64,000 nt of DNA from Cotesia glomerata (Eukaryota > Arthropoda > Insecta > Hymenoptera > Braconidae), in assembly GCF_020080835.1 (NCBI RefSeq), contig NC_058160.1, positions 24,973,152 through 25,037,151 on the forward strand. Reading direction: 5' to 3'. The notes under the pieces were generated by a model. The model was not told the DNA's origin. It did no database searches and was given only the letters and a program-made list of their open reading frames with translations. Position numbers and translations under genes: made by a program. Of this stretch, positions 1 through 12,700 are shown in pieces; within the stretch, counting starts at the first letter, position 1, and each line of letters starts with the position of its first letter.

Positions 1-1658
1 TTTTCAGCTGTCTTACTCGCTCTCATCAACTTCCAAGCTTGCTTCCACGGTGGGTATTGTTACGCCAGCACATATAGCGCTGCGCTCTCACACTGCGAGT
101 AGCGGAAGGTCAAATATGTGTTACATTCATCTTATGAATATTTGTTTTTCGTCTGATAGATGATAAACTGGAGATAATGCTGTTGATTTGACAACACGAT
201 GCTTTGTGTTATTACTAAGAGCCAGTTTATTTTTAAATCTTTAATTACGAATTAGATTTTGAATATAAAATTTTTGTCCTCATTTTATTTTTTAAATATC
301 ATATGAATCTCTTGTGTTGATCATTAATCAATGATTTTTCAATTTTGTAGACAAATGTTCTTAAAATATATGAAACTATATGTAATTAAATTTGTATAAA
401 TATTGTATCGTTTTTTTTTTTCGTAAAATGGTAATGTGAGTTTCAACATTTTACTGGAGCTCTGTTCAAATGAACCCAATAGGATTATTTACTATTACCT
501 CAATTATATTTTGCGAGGTATCGTATACCATCATTAATTGCACGTTCAAAAATTTCACCATAATATCATATCACATCAGTTGTATTGATTGATGAATGTG
601 AAATAATATTACTGAATATCACTGAAAGTACTAAGTTCAATTAAATCAGAAAATAAGTGTAATTTTGTGAATTCATCAAAAATTTGAAATAAAAATTTAA
701 ATTGTTAATTTTTAATTATAAATAAAATAAAAACAGAAAATATTTTTCTATTTTTTGAATATATTTTAAATTAACATGTTCTTCTCTCATATATACTATT
801 GTTAGAATACTAATCTCTAGTTTCTTCAATCCACTTTCATACATGAATGAATATTCAATGTACCATTAATGATCGGTGACATTATTATTGTATCGTAATT
901 GTCTATAAGCCTATTTCAGTATATTTATAAATGTAAATAAATATTCCTCAATTACTTTGAATGAATTTGGCTTGTGACGAATTACTTTAATGTTTCTAAA
1001 CACTTATGCTTATTGATATAAAAAATAAAACTAATAATTTTGAAATATTAAATTTTTAAAGACTTCAAATTTTATGTTATTTGTTAAATATCAATACTTC
1101 CAAGTTACAAAACTTTTTTTAGTTAATTATACATACTAATAAAATTTATATGATCAAGTTAAAGTAAATCAAAGATTCAAAAAGTTCAACCCACCCAAAA
1201 ATAAGGCTCAAGATAGATGTACTATTTCTGGTTACTTTAAATTTCAGTTAACTTGTAGAAAATTAAACGGTTAAAATAATATTTTCTAATTAATTTGGAA
1301 CTTATACATTTATACGAACCGAGTTTTTAAGGTTCGATATCCATGATATAAATTTATAGTTTCACAAAAGTGAAACAAAATTTAAAATGACAAAATATCC
1401 TTAAATTTAGAGCATGGAGTTGATCGAGAATCAATGAATAATAATAATAAAAATAACATAAAATTTTTACAGCAAAAAAATCTTTAGATAAAACATGCTT
1501 ATAAAACGATGATCATAAAGAATTTTGCAAAGAAGCACACCTGCTTTGAGCAGATGTTTAAACCTACAATTATTATTAATAAAAATAATCAATTCTATTC
1601 TTTGTGTCCTTTAATTTGTACGATATCGATGATAAATTTATATTTCTGTTGACAATTT
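1..1658. other. AT-rich noncoding DNA, no gene seen
   Basis: The first 120 bases are GC-richer than what follows and could be the edge of an island that begins outside the window. The rest is AT-rich with stops in all frames. I see no repeat with clear ends and no coding signal. Confidence 0.6.
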
Positions 1659-1884
1659 TACACAGAAAAAAAATTAACTTGATTCAAGAGAAAAATTCTT
1701 GAAGCAAGAATATAATTTTGAAGAGGGTAATTGTCTTGAATCAAGACGAAAAATTCTTGAATTAAGTAAAATTTCCTTAAATCAAGAAAAATGTTCTTAA
1801 ATCAAGAATTTTTCTACTCAAACCAAGAATATTGAACTCTTCAAAAATATATACTTGATTCAAGAACATTTTTTTTTCTGTATA
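1659..1884 (+). mobile_element. Family A MITE, copy 1
   Basis: A 226-bp non-coding element opening with TACACAGAAAAAAAATTAAC and closing with ACATTTTTTTTTCTGTATA. The body is built from iterated CTTGATTCAAG-like palindromes (CTTGAATCAAG, TTCTTGAATTAAG, CTTGATTCAAG). No transposase is present, so it can only be moved in trans. The copies at 24684 and 60079 share this orientation and nearly the same order of sub-blocks. TA at both edges fits a TA target duplication as in Tc1/mariner-type elements (inference). Confidence 0.8.
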
Positions 1885-3289
1885 GTTTTACAAGATCGAT
1901 ATTAAAGTTATATCTCTTATTCACGTCATCTTCATCTACGTAAAGAGAAGGGAGTAATAACTCAAAATTAATCAAGCAAGAAAGTCATCCTGAGAAAATC
2001 TTTTATCTTAAATTGGTATAAGACAAGTCAAAAATGGCGGTAACCAGATAAAGGGCCAGCTTTCATGGTGGTCTTGGATTGAGTGTGGTATATGTTATAT
2101 GTTGAGTAAGTTTTAAACTGTTTATCTTGTGGCACTAGTTTGTGTAGCTGCTGAAGCATCGTTGCTTGGAGATTCTCTTTAGAGAACTCCTGGGAGTACG
2201 AGTATACCGAACACCGAATAAAAAAGAGCCACAAAGACATAAAATAAGCCCTGGGACCTAATATCCACTATAACCGCCCTTATTTCGAGCGTCCTCCGTG
2301 TATCCTGGGGCTTGCAGCGACGTTTACGTTTATACGGGATAGCATAATGATATAGACGTCCTCGTTAGTATCCCTTCCAGCTATGCATAGAGTAGAGGTA
2401 GATAGGATTGGTTTGCCCGGGCGTATGCATGGCTAATGAGCCGTCGGGTCCAGCTGCCGTCTAGGTTCTTGTCCTGTACTATTATATATGTATGTGTGCT
2501 GGATACACTTCGGTTTATGTAGTTTAGTCCACTCATTCGTGAGATTTTATTTAAATTATTTTTTTTTATTTATTAAGACATTTTATGTGTTTTTTGGTTC
2601 TTTTGGAATAAAAACCAGTGTGTATTCAAAGAAAGAACAAAATCTGAAAATTACTGTGACAGAAGGCAACTTTAGGACAATAAGAAAGTCAATTTTAGTG
2701 AAAGGCACTTGAAATTTCTTGCGCTTACTAGAATTTATAGGGTTTTTTACGGTCAAATTTTACTGCTTAATCCGAAAAAAGTTCCGACACGAAAAGAAAG
2801 AATATTTCTTCGATACAAGAATTAAAATTTTTTTTGTTAAACACAACAATAGAAAAATAAAATAATATTTCAAATTGAAGTAAGCTTTCTTTTTGATAAA
2901 ATTATTATAAATAAAATTGAAAAAATAATTCAAATTTAAAAATTTTTGCTTAAAAAATTTTGAACATAAGAAAATGTAACTGTTTATGAAATGTTTTTCT
3001 TTATGCGATTTTATCAAAAATATATACTATTAAAAAATTAATTTGATTCAAAAGAAAAACTCTTAAACTGTAAAAATAATTTTTAACAAATTAAAAAAAA
3101 AAAATTGCTTGATCTTAACACGTATAGTGTAAATAAAGCACAACCTCAACCGCTACGTGGTATGAGGCGTGCAAAATTCTCCAAAATTATTATTTGGTTT
3201 AAGAGTTGTTGTTTTTTTAATGAAGTCAATTTTTCATCCATGTATGAAAATTTAAATTCTAATCGTGTTTAGTTAATAATTTATTTCAT
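1885..3289. other. GC-richer island (about 2030-2470) in AT-rich DNA
   Basis: Contains a GC-richer patch at about 2030-2470 with a YY1/Pho-like AAAATGGCGG at 2031-2040 on the plus strand. The minus strand of 2028-2240 is open for 70 codons from an ATG and has an acceptor-like pyrimidine tract plus CAG near codon 17. No homology is recognised and no donor is convincing. It may be an exon or promoter. The remainder to 3289 is AT-rich with nothing supported. Confidence 0.35.
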
Positions 3290-3529
3290 ACACTGATAGA
3301 AGGATTTCTTACCATTTAAGAAGATTTCTTTGTATTTAAGAAATCATTTCTTAAACATCATTTCTTAGTATTTAAAAAATATTTTTTAGTATTTAAGAAA
3401 TATTTCTTAGTATTTATAGTATTTCTTAGTACTTAAAAAATATTTCTTAGTATTTATAGTATTTAAGAAATATTTTTTAAATACTAAGAAATGATTTCTT
3501 AAATACTAAGAAATCCTTCTATCACTGTA
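3290..3529. mobile_element. Family D palindromic MITE, copy 1
   Basis: A 240-bp fold-back with ends TACACTGATAGAAGGATTTC and AAATCCTTCTATCACTGTA. The interior is a run of AAGAAATATTTCTT / TATTTAAGAAAT units, so it is palindromic at several registers as well as end to end. No coding capacity. The copies at 22057 and 39341 have the same ends and length. Confidence 0.85.
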
Positions 3530-4333
3530 ATAAATTTTTAAAGATATTTTTTTACAAGATTATTAAAAAACTTAACCTTAAAAAAGTAATAGTTGATTTC
3601 ACGACACTATAGATTAGCTATACTTTCGTCGCTATAGCTGATGCGGAGAAAATATAACCCGGATAGAAAGTCGAATTTTCTTGCAGTTATATTAATTAAA
3701 AAAATATCTATAAATATAAATCAGTTCAAATTCTTGAAGGTAAAAAAACAACGACTGTATTGTGGTCAAGATTCAAATTTAGATAAATAACTCGAAATTG
3801 AAATATAATATACAAGAAACAACTATCTCTTAAGAGAAAAAAAAACAAACGTAAAAAACGTTAATTAGAAGGAATATATCATACATGGAAAATACCCAGG
3901 CTTTCATGGTTTCATTTACAATTTAACTGAGGCAATTTTCATAGTCCCGTTACGGGCGTGTTTTAGAAGGCGGTTTGACCGCCCTCGACTCTCAGCTAAG
4001 CACTTAATCAAGTCCCGAGGGTTGAAAATCCGTCAAGTCATGCATCTCTTCATTCAATTTCTTGTTAGATCAACAAATTTTGCTCACGTTTCGGTAACAC
4101 ATCGTTTATTTATACACATACATAATACATATATATTAATTCACCAAACCCATGTTGGGATGACAAGAAAGTAAAAAACTGGCGTTAAAAGTTTAAATCT
4201 TTAAATTACTGATACCTTTTTAATTTCAATTATACGCACACGCATAGGTTACTTTTTTAACCGGCTTATGTGTGCTGCAATTTTAATTCGAGTACCAATG
4301 ATGTTTTAATCATCACGATAGTCACAGTTATAT
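3530..4333. other. AT-rich noncoding DNA
   Basis: A small GC-richer patch at about 3940-4040 holds the short inverted sequences CGGTTTGACCG and CCCTCGAC...CCGAGGG. No gene or mobile element with clear ends is visible. Confidence 0.5.
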
Positions 4334-4490
4334 CTACACGGAAAGAAAATTGAAGGAGTTATTACTATTTTACTATTGTAATTTTTACGATCTACTATAG
4401 TAAATTTTATCCAACAAATAAGACTAGCAAGAATCTTAAAAAGTCGAATACTATAGAGCAAATTATACAATATGTGTTTGTGAACTTTAC

Positions 4491-4508
4491 AATTCAACTA
4501 TTGTAAAA
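4491..4508. repeat. Left target-site duplication of the SINE
   Basis: An 18-bp match to 4773-4790. It belongs to the host MITE J, which shows that the SINE inserted into a pre-existing MITE. Confidence 0.75.
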
Positions 4509-4772
4509 ATTCAAAGTTGGTTTTTTTAAAAGAAATATTAGGGAGGGAGAGAGATAGAAGGTTGGACTAATTGGTACCTATACAGTAATCGAAAAAAGAA
4601 ATCGACATTTTCGTGCTATCTGGGAATCGAACCCAGAACTCTGTGTTGGCAGCCAGAGACCCTCCCTCTATGCTATCCGAGGTAAACTAAGACCCATATC
4701 CTTTAACATTTACATAAACTCGGAGTCTAGCGCTGTGCACGGCCATCACTCACACTAATTGAGAAACATTCC
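4509..4772 (-). mobile_element. tRNA-derived SINE with Pol III boxes and 18-bp TSD
   Basis: The insertion is bracketed by an 18-bp direct repeat, AATTCAACTATTGTAAAA, at 4491-4508 and 4773-4790. On the minus strand it carries an A box (TAGCATAGAGGGAGG, 4675-4661) and an exact B box (GGTTCGATTCC, 4633-4623) at tRNA-like spacing. The T arm CTGGG-TTCGATT-CCCAG pairs perfectly. The acceptor stem does not pair and the anticodon loop is too long, so this is a SINE head or tRNA pseudogene and not a tRNA gene. The rest includes a purine/pyrimidine tract and a short A-rich stretch before the duplication. The long TSD implies LINE-type retrotransposition (inference). Confidence 0.75.
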
Positions 4773-4991
4773 AATTCAACTATTGTAAAATTTGCTATAG
4801 TTCTTTTGGAAAGATACAGAGGCAGCACTGGAAATTTTCATCTCTTACTTTTTACAATAGTAATATCGTATTTTTCATAAATAAATAGTATTTTTTCTTC
4901 TAAAATATTTGACAATTAATAGTAATAAAAGTATGGTCCAGCTTTACAATAGTTGTATCGTAAATTTTCCCAGAAATTTTTCCCCGTGTAG

Positions 4992-5464
4992 TGCTTGCAT
5001 AAATAAAAAAGATACTTATAAATGCAAATCGTTAATTCATTTAGATTCACAAACATATTGTTCCAGGAACTGTTTCAAAAGTATAATAAACAAGGAGATG
5101 AATGTCATTATTCATTATGATGCAGAAATATATAAAAGGAGTGAATGTTTTTGTCAAAGTCTTGAGTTCAATTGTTATACACGCATAAACAACTTTAATT
5201 CTTTGTTTGATTACTGTCTGATGTTTTAATTGCTCTCTACTAGCATATAAGTCCTTATTAAGACGGAAAGCGGAGCTTATCCAATTACTACTGCCATGAT
5301 AATAATTCTGATGACTTATTTTGAATAAATAAAATTGTAGAAAAATAGATATTATTCTTCATAAATCTGAAATTATTTACCCGCGAAGAAATTATTATAA
5401 TTATTTATTTTTTTATAAACTTATGAATTGTTTAATTTTTCGTATTGAAAATAAATTGTTTTAG
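4992..5464. other. AT-rich noncoding DNA
   Basis: The plus strand is open from about 4909 to 5229 across the end of element J, but its composition matches the background. No splice or promoter context supports a gene. Confidence 0.45.
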
Positions 5465-5840
5465 TACTTGATTAAATTAAAAACTAATGTTAGATAAGCT
5501 CCTTATAAATACCTCGGACTAAACTCTCTATTTAAGAAAAGATTGAACGATTATGCGCCATCTGTGGGAGATTTTTAAAACTACGTTCGGTTCAAAAATT
5601 ATAGAAGGGTACTAGGAATTCAAATTGCGCGCATACGCGCGTGCTTTAATCCTAACCAAGAAGGAATCAGTAACCATTCTTTCGAGATTTTCGATACTAA
5701 ATTAACTTCAGTTCAATCATCAATTTTATATTAATAGGATAGGATAAATGACCATATCAGGCCTGATATATGTATATATAGTCATATCAGACCATATATG
5801 AACGTATTAAATTTTCTAATGTGATCATATATGGACATAC
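5465..5840 (-). mobile_element. Family B MITE, copy 1 (reverse, degraded)
   Basis: It reads as the reverse complement of other B copies: the block beginning AAACTAATGTTAGATAAGCT, then GATTATGCGCCATCTGTGGGAGA (quoted in parts: GATTATGCGCC / ATCTGTGGGAGA), then CATATCAGGCCTGATAT. It is interrupted by repeat I at 5607-5745. The terminal CCCGTGAAAAAATTT is not well preserved, so the edges are approximate. Confidence 0.6.
5607..5745 (+). repeat. Dispersed repeat I, copy 1
   Basis: Matches 58900-59028 in the same orientation. Shared landmarks are GTACTAG.AATTCAA, TTGCGCGCATACGC, AAGGAATCAG and TTTTCGATACTAA. It includes an alternating purine-pyrimidine tract, GCGCGCATACGCGCGTGC. The class is unknown. 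It lies inside a family B copy. Confidence 0.65.
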
Positions 5841-8800
5841 ACCACTCAAAAAAATTGAGGGAGCGAAAACGATACACTATAAGTTCTTAAGTGTTAAACT
5901 GAAAAATTAACATGGTTCAAAATTGTCTAAAATGTGTTTGTCTAATTATTTCTTCCTAAAAAATTGAATTAATCTGATTTTTTTGACATTTAAAAATTTT
6001 TATACGAATAAAATTTTTTATAAAATTATCATTAAATCCAAAATATTTATGTGTGATGGAAGCTAATGATTATGGCTATTGTGTACATATTAGTATTGTC
6101 TATAAGAGGGGATGAAACGAAACGATTTTAAACAAGGGTGAGTGTTGACTGCCGTCACTCAAAGTCTGAAATCGTGTTTCGCCCAATTCCACGCACTATA
6201 TTTTTCATATCACCTGAATTGAAACTAAAAGTTTTAATTAATGTCTGTGGTCAGTCGAAACTCATTAGTTGTTGCTTGCTAATCCGCATCGTTCTGAAAT
6301 TATGGGGTTTCGACTGTCTATTATACAAACAGGATTGATGTATGAAAGTGTTACCTTCATGAATTGTGCGCAATGAAATATTTTTTTATTCATTATTTTT
6401 GTACTAAAGTTTGAATTATTATTTTTAACACATTTGGACCTAAACAAACAACGGCTTCTATTAATAACAAATTAAAAAATTTTTGACACTCAAATATCTT
6501 AAGTGAGTGTCAACATCTGTAACTAATTCCCAGTAATAATACACGGACTTAAGTTGAGTAAATAAAAGAATTTCCAAAAAAGAATCCACAAGGTTGAAAG
6601 TAAACGTCTTTAGAAACAAAAAATCGATTAGAAAAACTATTTAGAAATAAATTTAGTCAACTCATCGTTGATACAAGAAAATAGTAATGAATTTTTTTGT
6701 CTTAAAAGTCATCATTTTCAACAAAACATAAAATCTTTTTTAGTACATCAATAATTTGAGAGCATAAACAAACAAATAAACTTGGTTAAACAGGTCTCAA
6801 GTACTTTCTCGAAGAATTGGTAAATATAAGAAAATATGGTTAAGTAGATGTAGAATAAGGTAAATTCTCATTTAAAACTGTCACACTAAAGAAAAAATAT
6901 CCATTGTCCTTGTCCGCAAATGGAAAATAAAAAAGAATTGACTGCTGGGTTTCTTTGTCGGCATCGTGAGCACACCACGAGTGTTACGCCAACGCGTATA
7001 ATTTCTTCCTTACATTGCCCACACGCAGTGCGTGAGTCCGAGCACAGCGCAACGACCCCACTAATTGCCACATCGGTCACGCAATTTTTTTTTCTTTTTC
7101 AATTTTTTACTATCAATACAAACTATTCTTTGCACCTCTTGTTACTCATACTCTAACTAAATCCACTTTTTATGATCTGGACACCTTTTAAAAAAGTTTC
7201 CTTTCTTCTTCTGCTTCTTCTTTTTCTTGACTCGTTAGTTATGTCTTGTTTGTTCTTTAACTTTTTTTGTTATTTAATTGTGTGTGTGTTTCGTGTTACA
7301 ATTTATTACTTTGCGTATTTATATGAGAATTGTCGTTTTATTTAAAATAAAAGGGCTGTATAACGTAGAGTGAGTCGCCATCAATATCTTGTGAGTGTAC
7401 AGTAGTGGCTATTTTAGTTGAAAGGAATAAACGAGACGGGTATAAGCGTGTCGTTAATTTGAATCGATCAACGTTTCCCTCATGCCGCCGTTGTCGTAAA
7501 TAGGCGAGTTGTTTACCACAAAGAATCAAGCACGAATCTAGCTACCAGCGTAAGAGGATACACGTAAAAGACGACCAATGAGGCTACTTACAATTTAGTA
7601 TGGCGTGATTGAAAATTGCTTTAAGCTAGTTTAAGTAAAGTAGCCTACAGACGATCAATGCTTCAATGATTTAATTATTTATTTTTAATATACAGTTTTT
7701 GAATTTGCAAAATAGCGTTTTTTTTTAATGATTTTAAGTTAATAAAATACCTAAGACTTAGTTAAGTTAAATAAACTTACCATGAATTAAAAACATTTTT
7801 CTGCAAAGAGTATTTTTAATCAAGTTTTTCAAATTCAATTCATTAGTATTGTAATTTAATTTTTGCACGGCTCGTAATGCCACCCAAGAAAGTTCAATTT
7901 AATATAGATCACTCTTAATTATAAAAATAATTTGTTAAAATCGAAAAAAATGAAATTCTAAATTATTATAACTCAGAATCAAAATAATAAAACTCAAATC
8001 TTTATTTTTTTATTGATTTTGAAAATGTTCTTCTTTACCCTTCAAATTTTTTTAATTCTAATAATTAATTTATTTTAATATGACAGAAAATAACTGAACG
8101 TACATAAAAATTTTTATACTTTCGATGAGAAAAGATGCGAAAAATTGTGATCTGTATTATTAATCATCTCGTTTTTTTATTAATTTATAACTTATTCTGA
8201 AACTTTCGGATTTTTTCAGAAAATTATATTTTTAACCTGCTAAAAAAATGGATAAAACCAGTCAAAAAATCAATTCACGCTGGGACTATCTTAATAACTC
8301 AAATTTTAGTTCGATAAACTTTGTTTAGGTTCATATAGATAATGTTCTTCAAACATAAGTCTTGAATATACTAAAACTCGAGTCATCTTGAAGATGGTAA
8401 TAATAACTAGTACCTTAAAATCAACATCTGTTGGTAGTTTGGTTTCTGAGGATCGAACTGAAGTTAATAAATTACAATTTTATATTTAATTTTCTTAACA
8501 AAATTAACAGCCATATCACTTGCATGATGTAAAAGCGGTTCTATCTTTTTTTAATAGTTAAATAAATTAAATTATATTTAACTAAAATTGTGTGTACACT
8601 GAAGTAATAATTAAAAGTATAAAAATAAAAAAGTAATTGTTAATTTAATGATAAGCAAAATTCATGAAACAGTTTGCAATATATGTATTAGATCCACACC
8701 CTCTTGGTCGTTGAAACAAGCAACAAAATGAAATTAAATTCAAATATAATCAAATAAAATTTAAATTTTAAATCTTGGTTGGTTGCTCTCAAGGAAAATA

Positions 8801-9092
8801 TACCCACTGTAAATTCACTGTCTCTTTTTCGCATTATCTTTTCTTTGCGCTCCACCCTCTGAATTTGAAGCCGAGATTTACAGGTCAAACCTATTCCAAC
8901 ATGACCGGGTAAAAGTCACTGGGGGATGCAGCTTCTGATTGAGACACACTGCTTTGTTTGAATAAAATCCTATAAGTAGAATAGAGAGAATTTATATGTT
9001 GTTTATCTTTTGAGGTAAATAAAAATTAATATAATCAAATAAAAAGTCATGGTTAAAAATTATAATGATAAAATCAATAAAGTTTGATTTTT
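5841..9092. other. AT-rich noncoding DNA with two GC-richer patches
   Basis: GC-richer patches lie at about 6900-7090 and 7340-7600. In the first, the minus strand is open for 64 codons with two CxxC pairs but starts only with GTG. In the second, a minus-strand donor-like GTAAGTAG lies at about 7585. Nothing else supports a gene and no element with clear ends is visible. Confidence 0.4.
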
Positions 9093-9714
9093 TGATAAGT
9101 CTATGTATGACCTAATATGAAAATTTGCCATATAAAGCCGTATCAGACTATGTATGGGCATATTAGAACATATATCGTTATATATATATTATAGCTTTAA
9201 ATATATAAGCCCTAATATAGTCACATATGCTCATATATAATTTTTTGACCAATATATTATATTAAAAATTTCCGGTAGAGGGTGCATGGTCACTCAATCG
9301 TCTCTTCAAAAGAAAGTTAAGCTTGAGGCCTTAAGTTCTAAAAAAAAATTTTTTTATCTTTTAGAAAACTTCTCAATTACTAAACGACTTTTTGCATATT
9401 ACGACTTATAAATTGACGTACTTATTCTAGAAAAATTAAAAAATTATGAAAAACTTTTTATTGTATGCATACATAGAAAAAAAAAAATGTTCTTGAATCA
9501 AGTATATAATTTTGAAGAACTTAATATTCTTGATTTGAGTAAAAAAAATTCTTGATTTAAGGAAATTTTACTTGATTCAAGAATTTTTCGTCTTAATTTA
9601 AGACAATTACTCTCTTCAAAATTATATTCTTGGTTCAAGAATTTTTCTATTAAATCAAGTTAATTTTTTTTCTGTGTAGCCTGATATGGCCATACAATAA
9701 ATTTTTTCCCCGGA
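9093..9714 (+). mobile_element. Family B MITE, copy 2, interrupted by a family A MITE
   Basis: The left part has CCTAATATGAAAATTTGCCA and GGTAGAGGGTGCATGGTCAC. The right end is GCCTGATATGGCCATAC followed by AAATTTTTTCCCCGG. A family A element (9470-9678) sits between the poly-T stretch and GCCTGATATGG. Other B copies run uninterrupted through 'tgtaTAgcctg' there, so the insertion site and TA duplication can be read. Confidence 0.75.
9470..9678 (-). mobile_element. Family A MITE, copy 2, nested in family B
   Basis: Begins TACATAGAAAAAAAAAAATG and ends AATTTTTTTTCTGTGTA, in reverse orientation relative to copy 1. Contains TTCTTGAATCAAG and TTCTTGATTTGAG blocks. Comparison with uninterrupted B copies supports a TA target-site duplication. 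Confidence 0.8.
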
Positions 9715-12700
9715 ATGGTAATATTCTTCTAATGTCTTACACTTCTAAACACGTTTTATTAGAAATAATCTTTGGATAGATTTTTGATTTATTTTTTTCA
9801 TTTTTTGTTCAAATCTCTCTTATTCAAATTTTATTAAGACGTTATAATTTTTTTAATAATTAATTTAAATAGAAGCCAAAAAAAAAACAGTTTGAAAATG
9901 AAAACTCCTAAAACAGTCAAAAATTTATTACAAAAAAAATAAAACAAAATCGTTAGCTTACTTCTCTTTGAAAATTTTCTCTTTCAAATGTGGTAAGTTA
10001 AATAATATAAAATGTATTATGTATACCTTAATAAAGAGTCGAGAGACGAGTATTTGCGAATGATAAGAATAAACTGAATAAAATTTAACAGGGGTGCAAT
10101 GAGGTAGCTCGAGAGATGAGGGTTGAGGGTTGACGTTGCAGTTATCCCGGCACAGAGGGTAAGAGGATATAGAGGATGCTTTCTCGATCAGGGAAGGGGT
10201 TATACTTGGCAACTCGAAAAGGGGAAAAGGGAATGAGGGTGTCATTCTGTGTCAACCACAGTGCCCTCTGACGATGACACCGCGGAACGCGAAAGAGGAT
10301 GAAACTAAGCTTAGCGTGTAACTCCCATCTCTATATCTGTATGCGCTATATATGTGCTGTACATTCTATATGTATAGACACGTACTCCCGGACTATTTGC
10401 TCACCGACTAATCTTAACCACGTGCTCTCATCCGTAGAGAAAAGAGAAACATAGAAATTAATAGGGTTTATTCTAGTCGGCAGACAAAACGTTTACCAGC
10501 AGTCTACTTGTTTTCTTCGTTCAGTCAATTTTTTATGGTCGCGTGGAGATATGGAGTTGGAAGTTGGAATTTGCGGTTAGACAATTTTAAATTGTTAAAT
10601 TTTACCGTTAATTGTTTATTTGCATTTTTTTCTCTCCATTTATGAAAATGTAATTATAATATGTTAATTGCAACTTCAGCATAACAAATTAATGAACATG
10701 TTCAAATCATTAAAACATCATTGTAACATTAAAAATGGTAAATTATTGTTGCGGTATGCATTTACAAGATAATTAAATCAAAAATTAAGATCTTGTTATA
10801 GATTTTGATAGTATATTTAATAATATATATTGATTTGATAATATATTGGATAAGGCTTAACGCTTTGGCATTAAAACTAAATAAATAAATAATATGAAAT
10901 TTTTGAAAATATTTTTGGAGTAATTCACTCAATAGCTCAGACGTATCACAATGAAATGATAAGTCGTAAAAAAATTCTCTGATATAAGAATAAAAAAATA
11001 TTTTACAATAATTTTTCAATTTTTTGTTTTTTCTATAAATGTGCACTGCAGTTGCTATATGAAACTAAATAATAATTATCTTCATATGTTAAGACAATTT
11101 TTTTTAATATCGAACGTTTGAATTCAAGTTTTAATTATGAAAATTTTAGATAAAGTTTGTAAAAAGTACATTTTAAAAATGTAAAATACCATTCAAAAAT
11201 TAGTTCTGTAAATTATTTATTATAAAAATATTATTTAGCATTGTCATTTTTTCAACCTTTTGTTGACCGAATCTAACTAATGAATATTTTTTCCGTGAAA
11301 GTATATAGTCAAAAGTTTCTCTAGCCTTGTGTTAAGCTCACACACTGTAATGACAATACTTTTCAAGCTATATAGGTATGAATCCTTTCACCAAATTCTT
11401 TTTCCACTAGTTTGAATTTATCAAAAAATGAATACTCTGGAACAAAAAAATCTAATAACTCTCGAATACATATTGACTAGATCAAATCCGCTTTGAAAAA
11501 AATAAAGCTATTCACAATTTCTAAACTTGATTAGATTTTTAAAATTGATCGATTGATTTTTGTATAAATTAGAAATCAAAAATTTGATTTATTATAATAT
11601 ATAGTTTAAAAAAATCTACAATAATTACATAATATGATCTAAATTTATGAATTTTTCAGAAAATCATGGATCGAAATATTAAAAAAAAAGTTTAATTATT
11701 AATCAAGCAATTTTAACGATTTTTTCGAGTCTAAATTCAAAAATATACAGAGTATTATGTTGATAATGGATAAAATAATTTTTAACGGAAAGTTTCCGGT
11801 CATATAAACACCTGAGCAACTAAGTTAGCCATATATTCAAAATACACTACAGAAAATATTATGCAGAATAAGAATAATTTTTTTTTGTTTGCTGAAAGAT
11901 TGTGAGGCTTTATATGTCCCTGTAAAAAAGCCATCGTATATTTTCATATCTAGCATTAGCATATATTCTAAACTTATATCTGGGGCGAAAGAGTGGATGG
12001 CTGCGCGAGGATGTAAATTTATGTTACTGTAGTCTCTCGAGAGAAATACTAAGATGAGTTGTCGCCACACACGTTGCGATACACCGAGTTGGGACGCGCG
12101 CATTTTGTCTTTCCAATTCATTTTTATCGATTACATATATCGCTACCTGTAAATTATTGCTAAAGTGTTTTCGTCGTGCTCGTGATCTTGTCGTTTAAAT
12201 ATCGAGATTTTATATTACATATAGTCCTCAACAATTTAACGGAAAGAAAAAATATTGAAGAAAAATTCCAGCCTTTAAAAAATAATAATTTTTTAAAATT
12301 CTTGTCAAATGTTTTATGCGTACACCGAAATTGATCTCATAAATGCACACATTTATTCTAAGAATAATTATTCGCGTAAACGTGCTCGAGCATATATTTA
12401 TAGTTTTATGTATATGTATGATAGTACATCATCATGCATACAGCATAAATTTATTAGAAAGAGTAAACTATATGTACCGACAGATAAATGAAAGAAAAAA
12501 AAGTATTTAAGTCTTATGTATGATGAACGAGAGTGAATATATAATAATAAAAAAAGAGAAAGATAGTACAACCCTCGTACGGAAGTTGCATTGAAAGAAA
12601 AAGAAAGAAGCAAAGAGAGATAAAGAATATACGGGAGCAATAGTAACGCCACTTCCTTTGAACTCCCGCGCTTTTTTCGGCAGCGCAGAAGCTAATTAAT

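Larger units (their letters stand above)
4334..4991. mobile_element. MITE-like element J, split by a SINE
   Basis: The ends CTACACGGAAAGAAAATT and AATTTTTCCCCGTGTAG are imperfect terminal inverted repeats. The body repeats ACTATTGTAA / TTACAATAGT motifs. A SINE-like insertion (4509-4772) interrupts it. Removing the SINE and one copy of its 18-bp duplication leaves a roughly 376-bp element, a plausible MITE size. The boundaries rest on the terminal repeats of this single copy. Confidence 0.55.

Noticed and set aside
3290..3529. CRISPR-like array in the repeated AAGAAATATTTCTT units
   Set aside because: The units are adjoining palindromes without unique spacers, and the DNA is eukaryotic; it is a fold-back MITE.
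4600..4690. Functional tRNA gene
   Set aside because: The T arm and both Pol III boxes are present, but the acceptor stem does not pair and the anticodon loop is too long. The long flanking duplication points to a SINE or retro-pseudogene.
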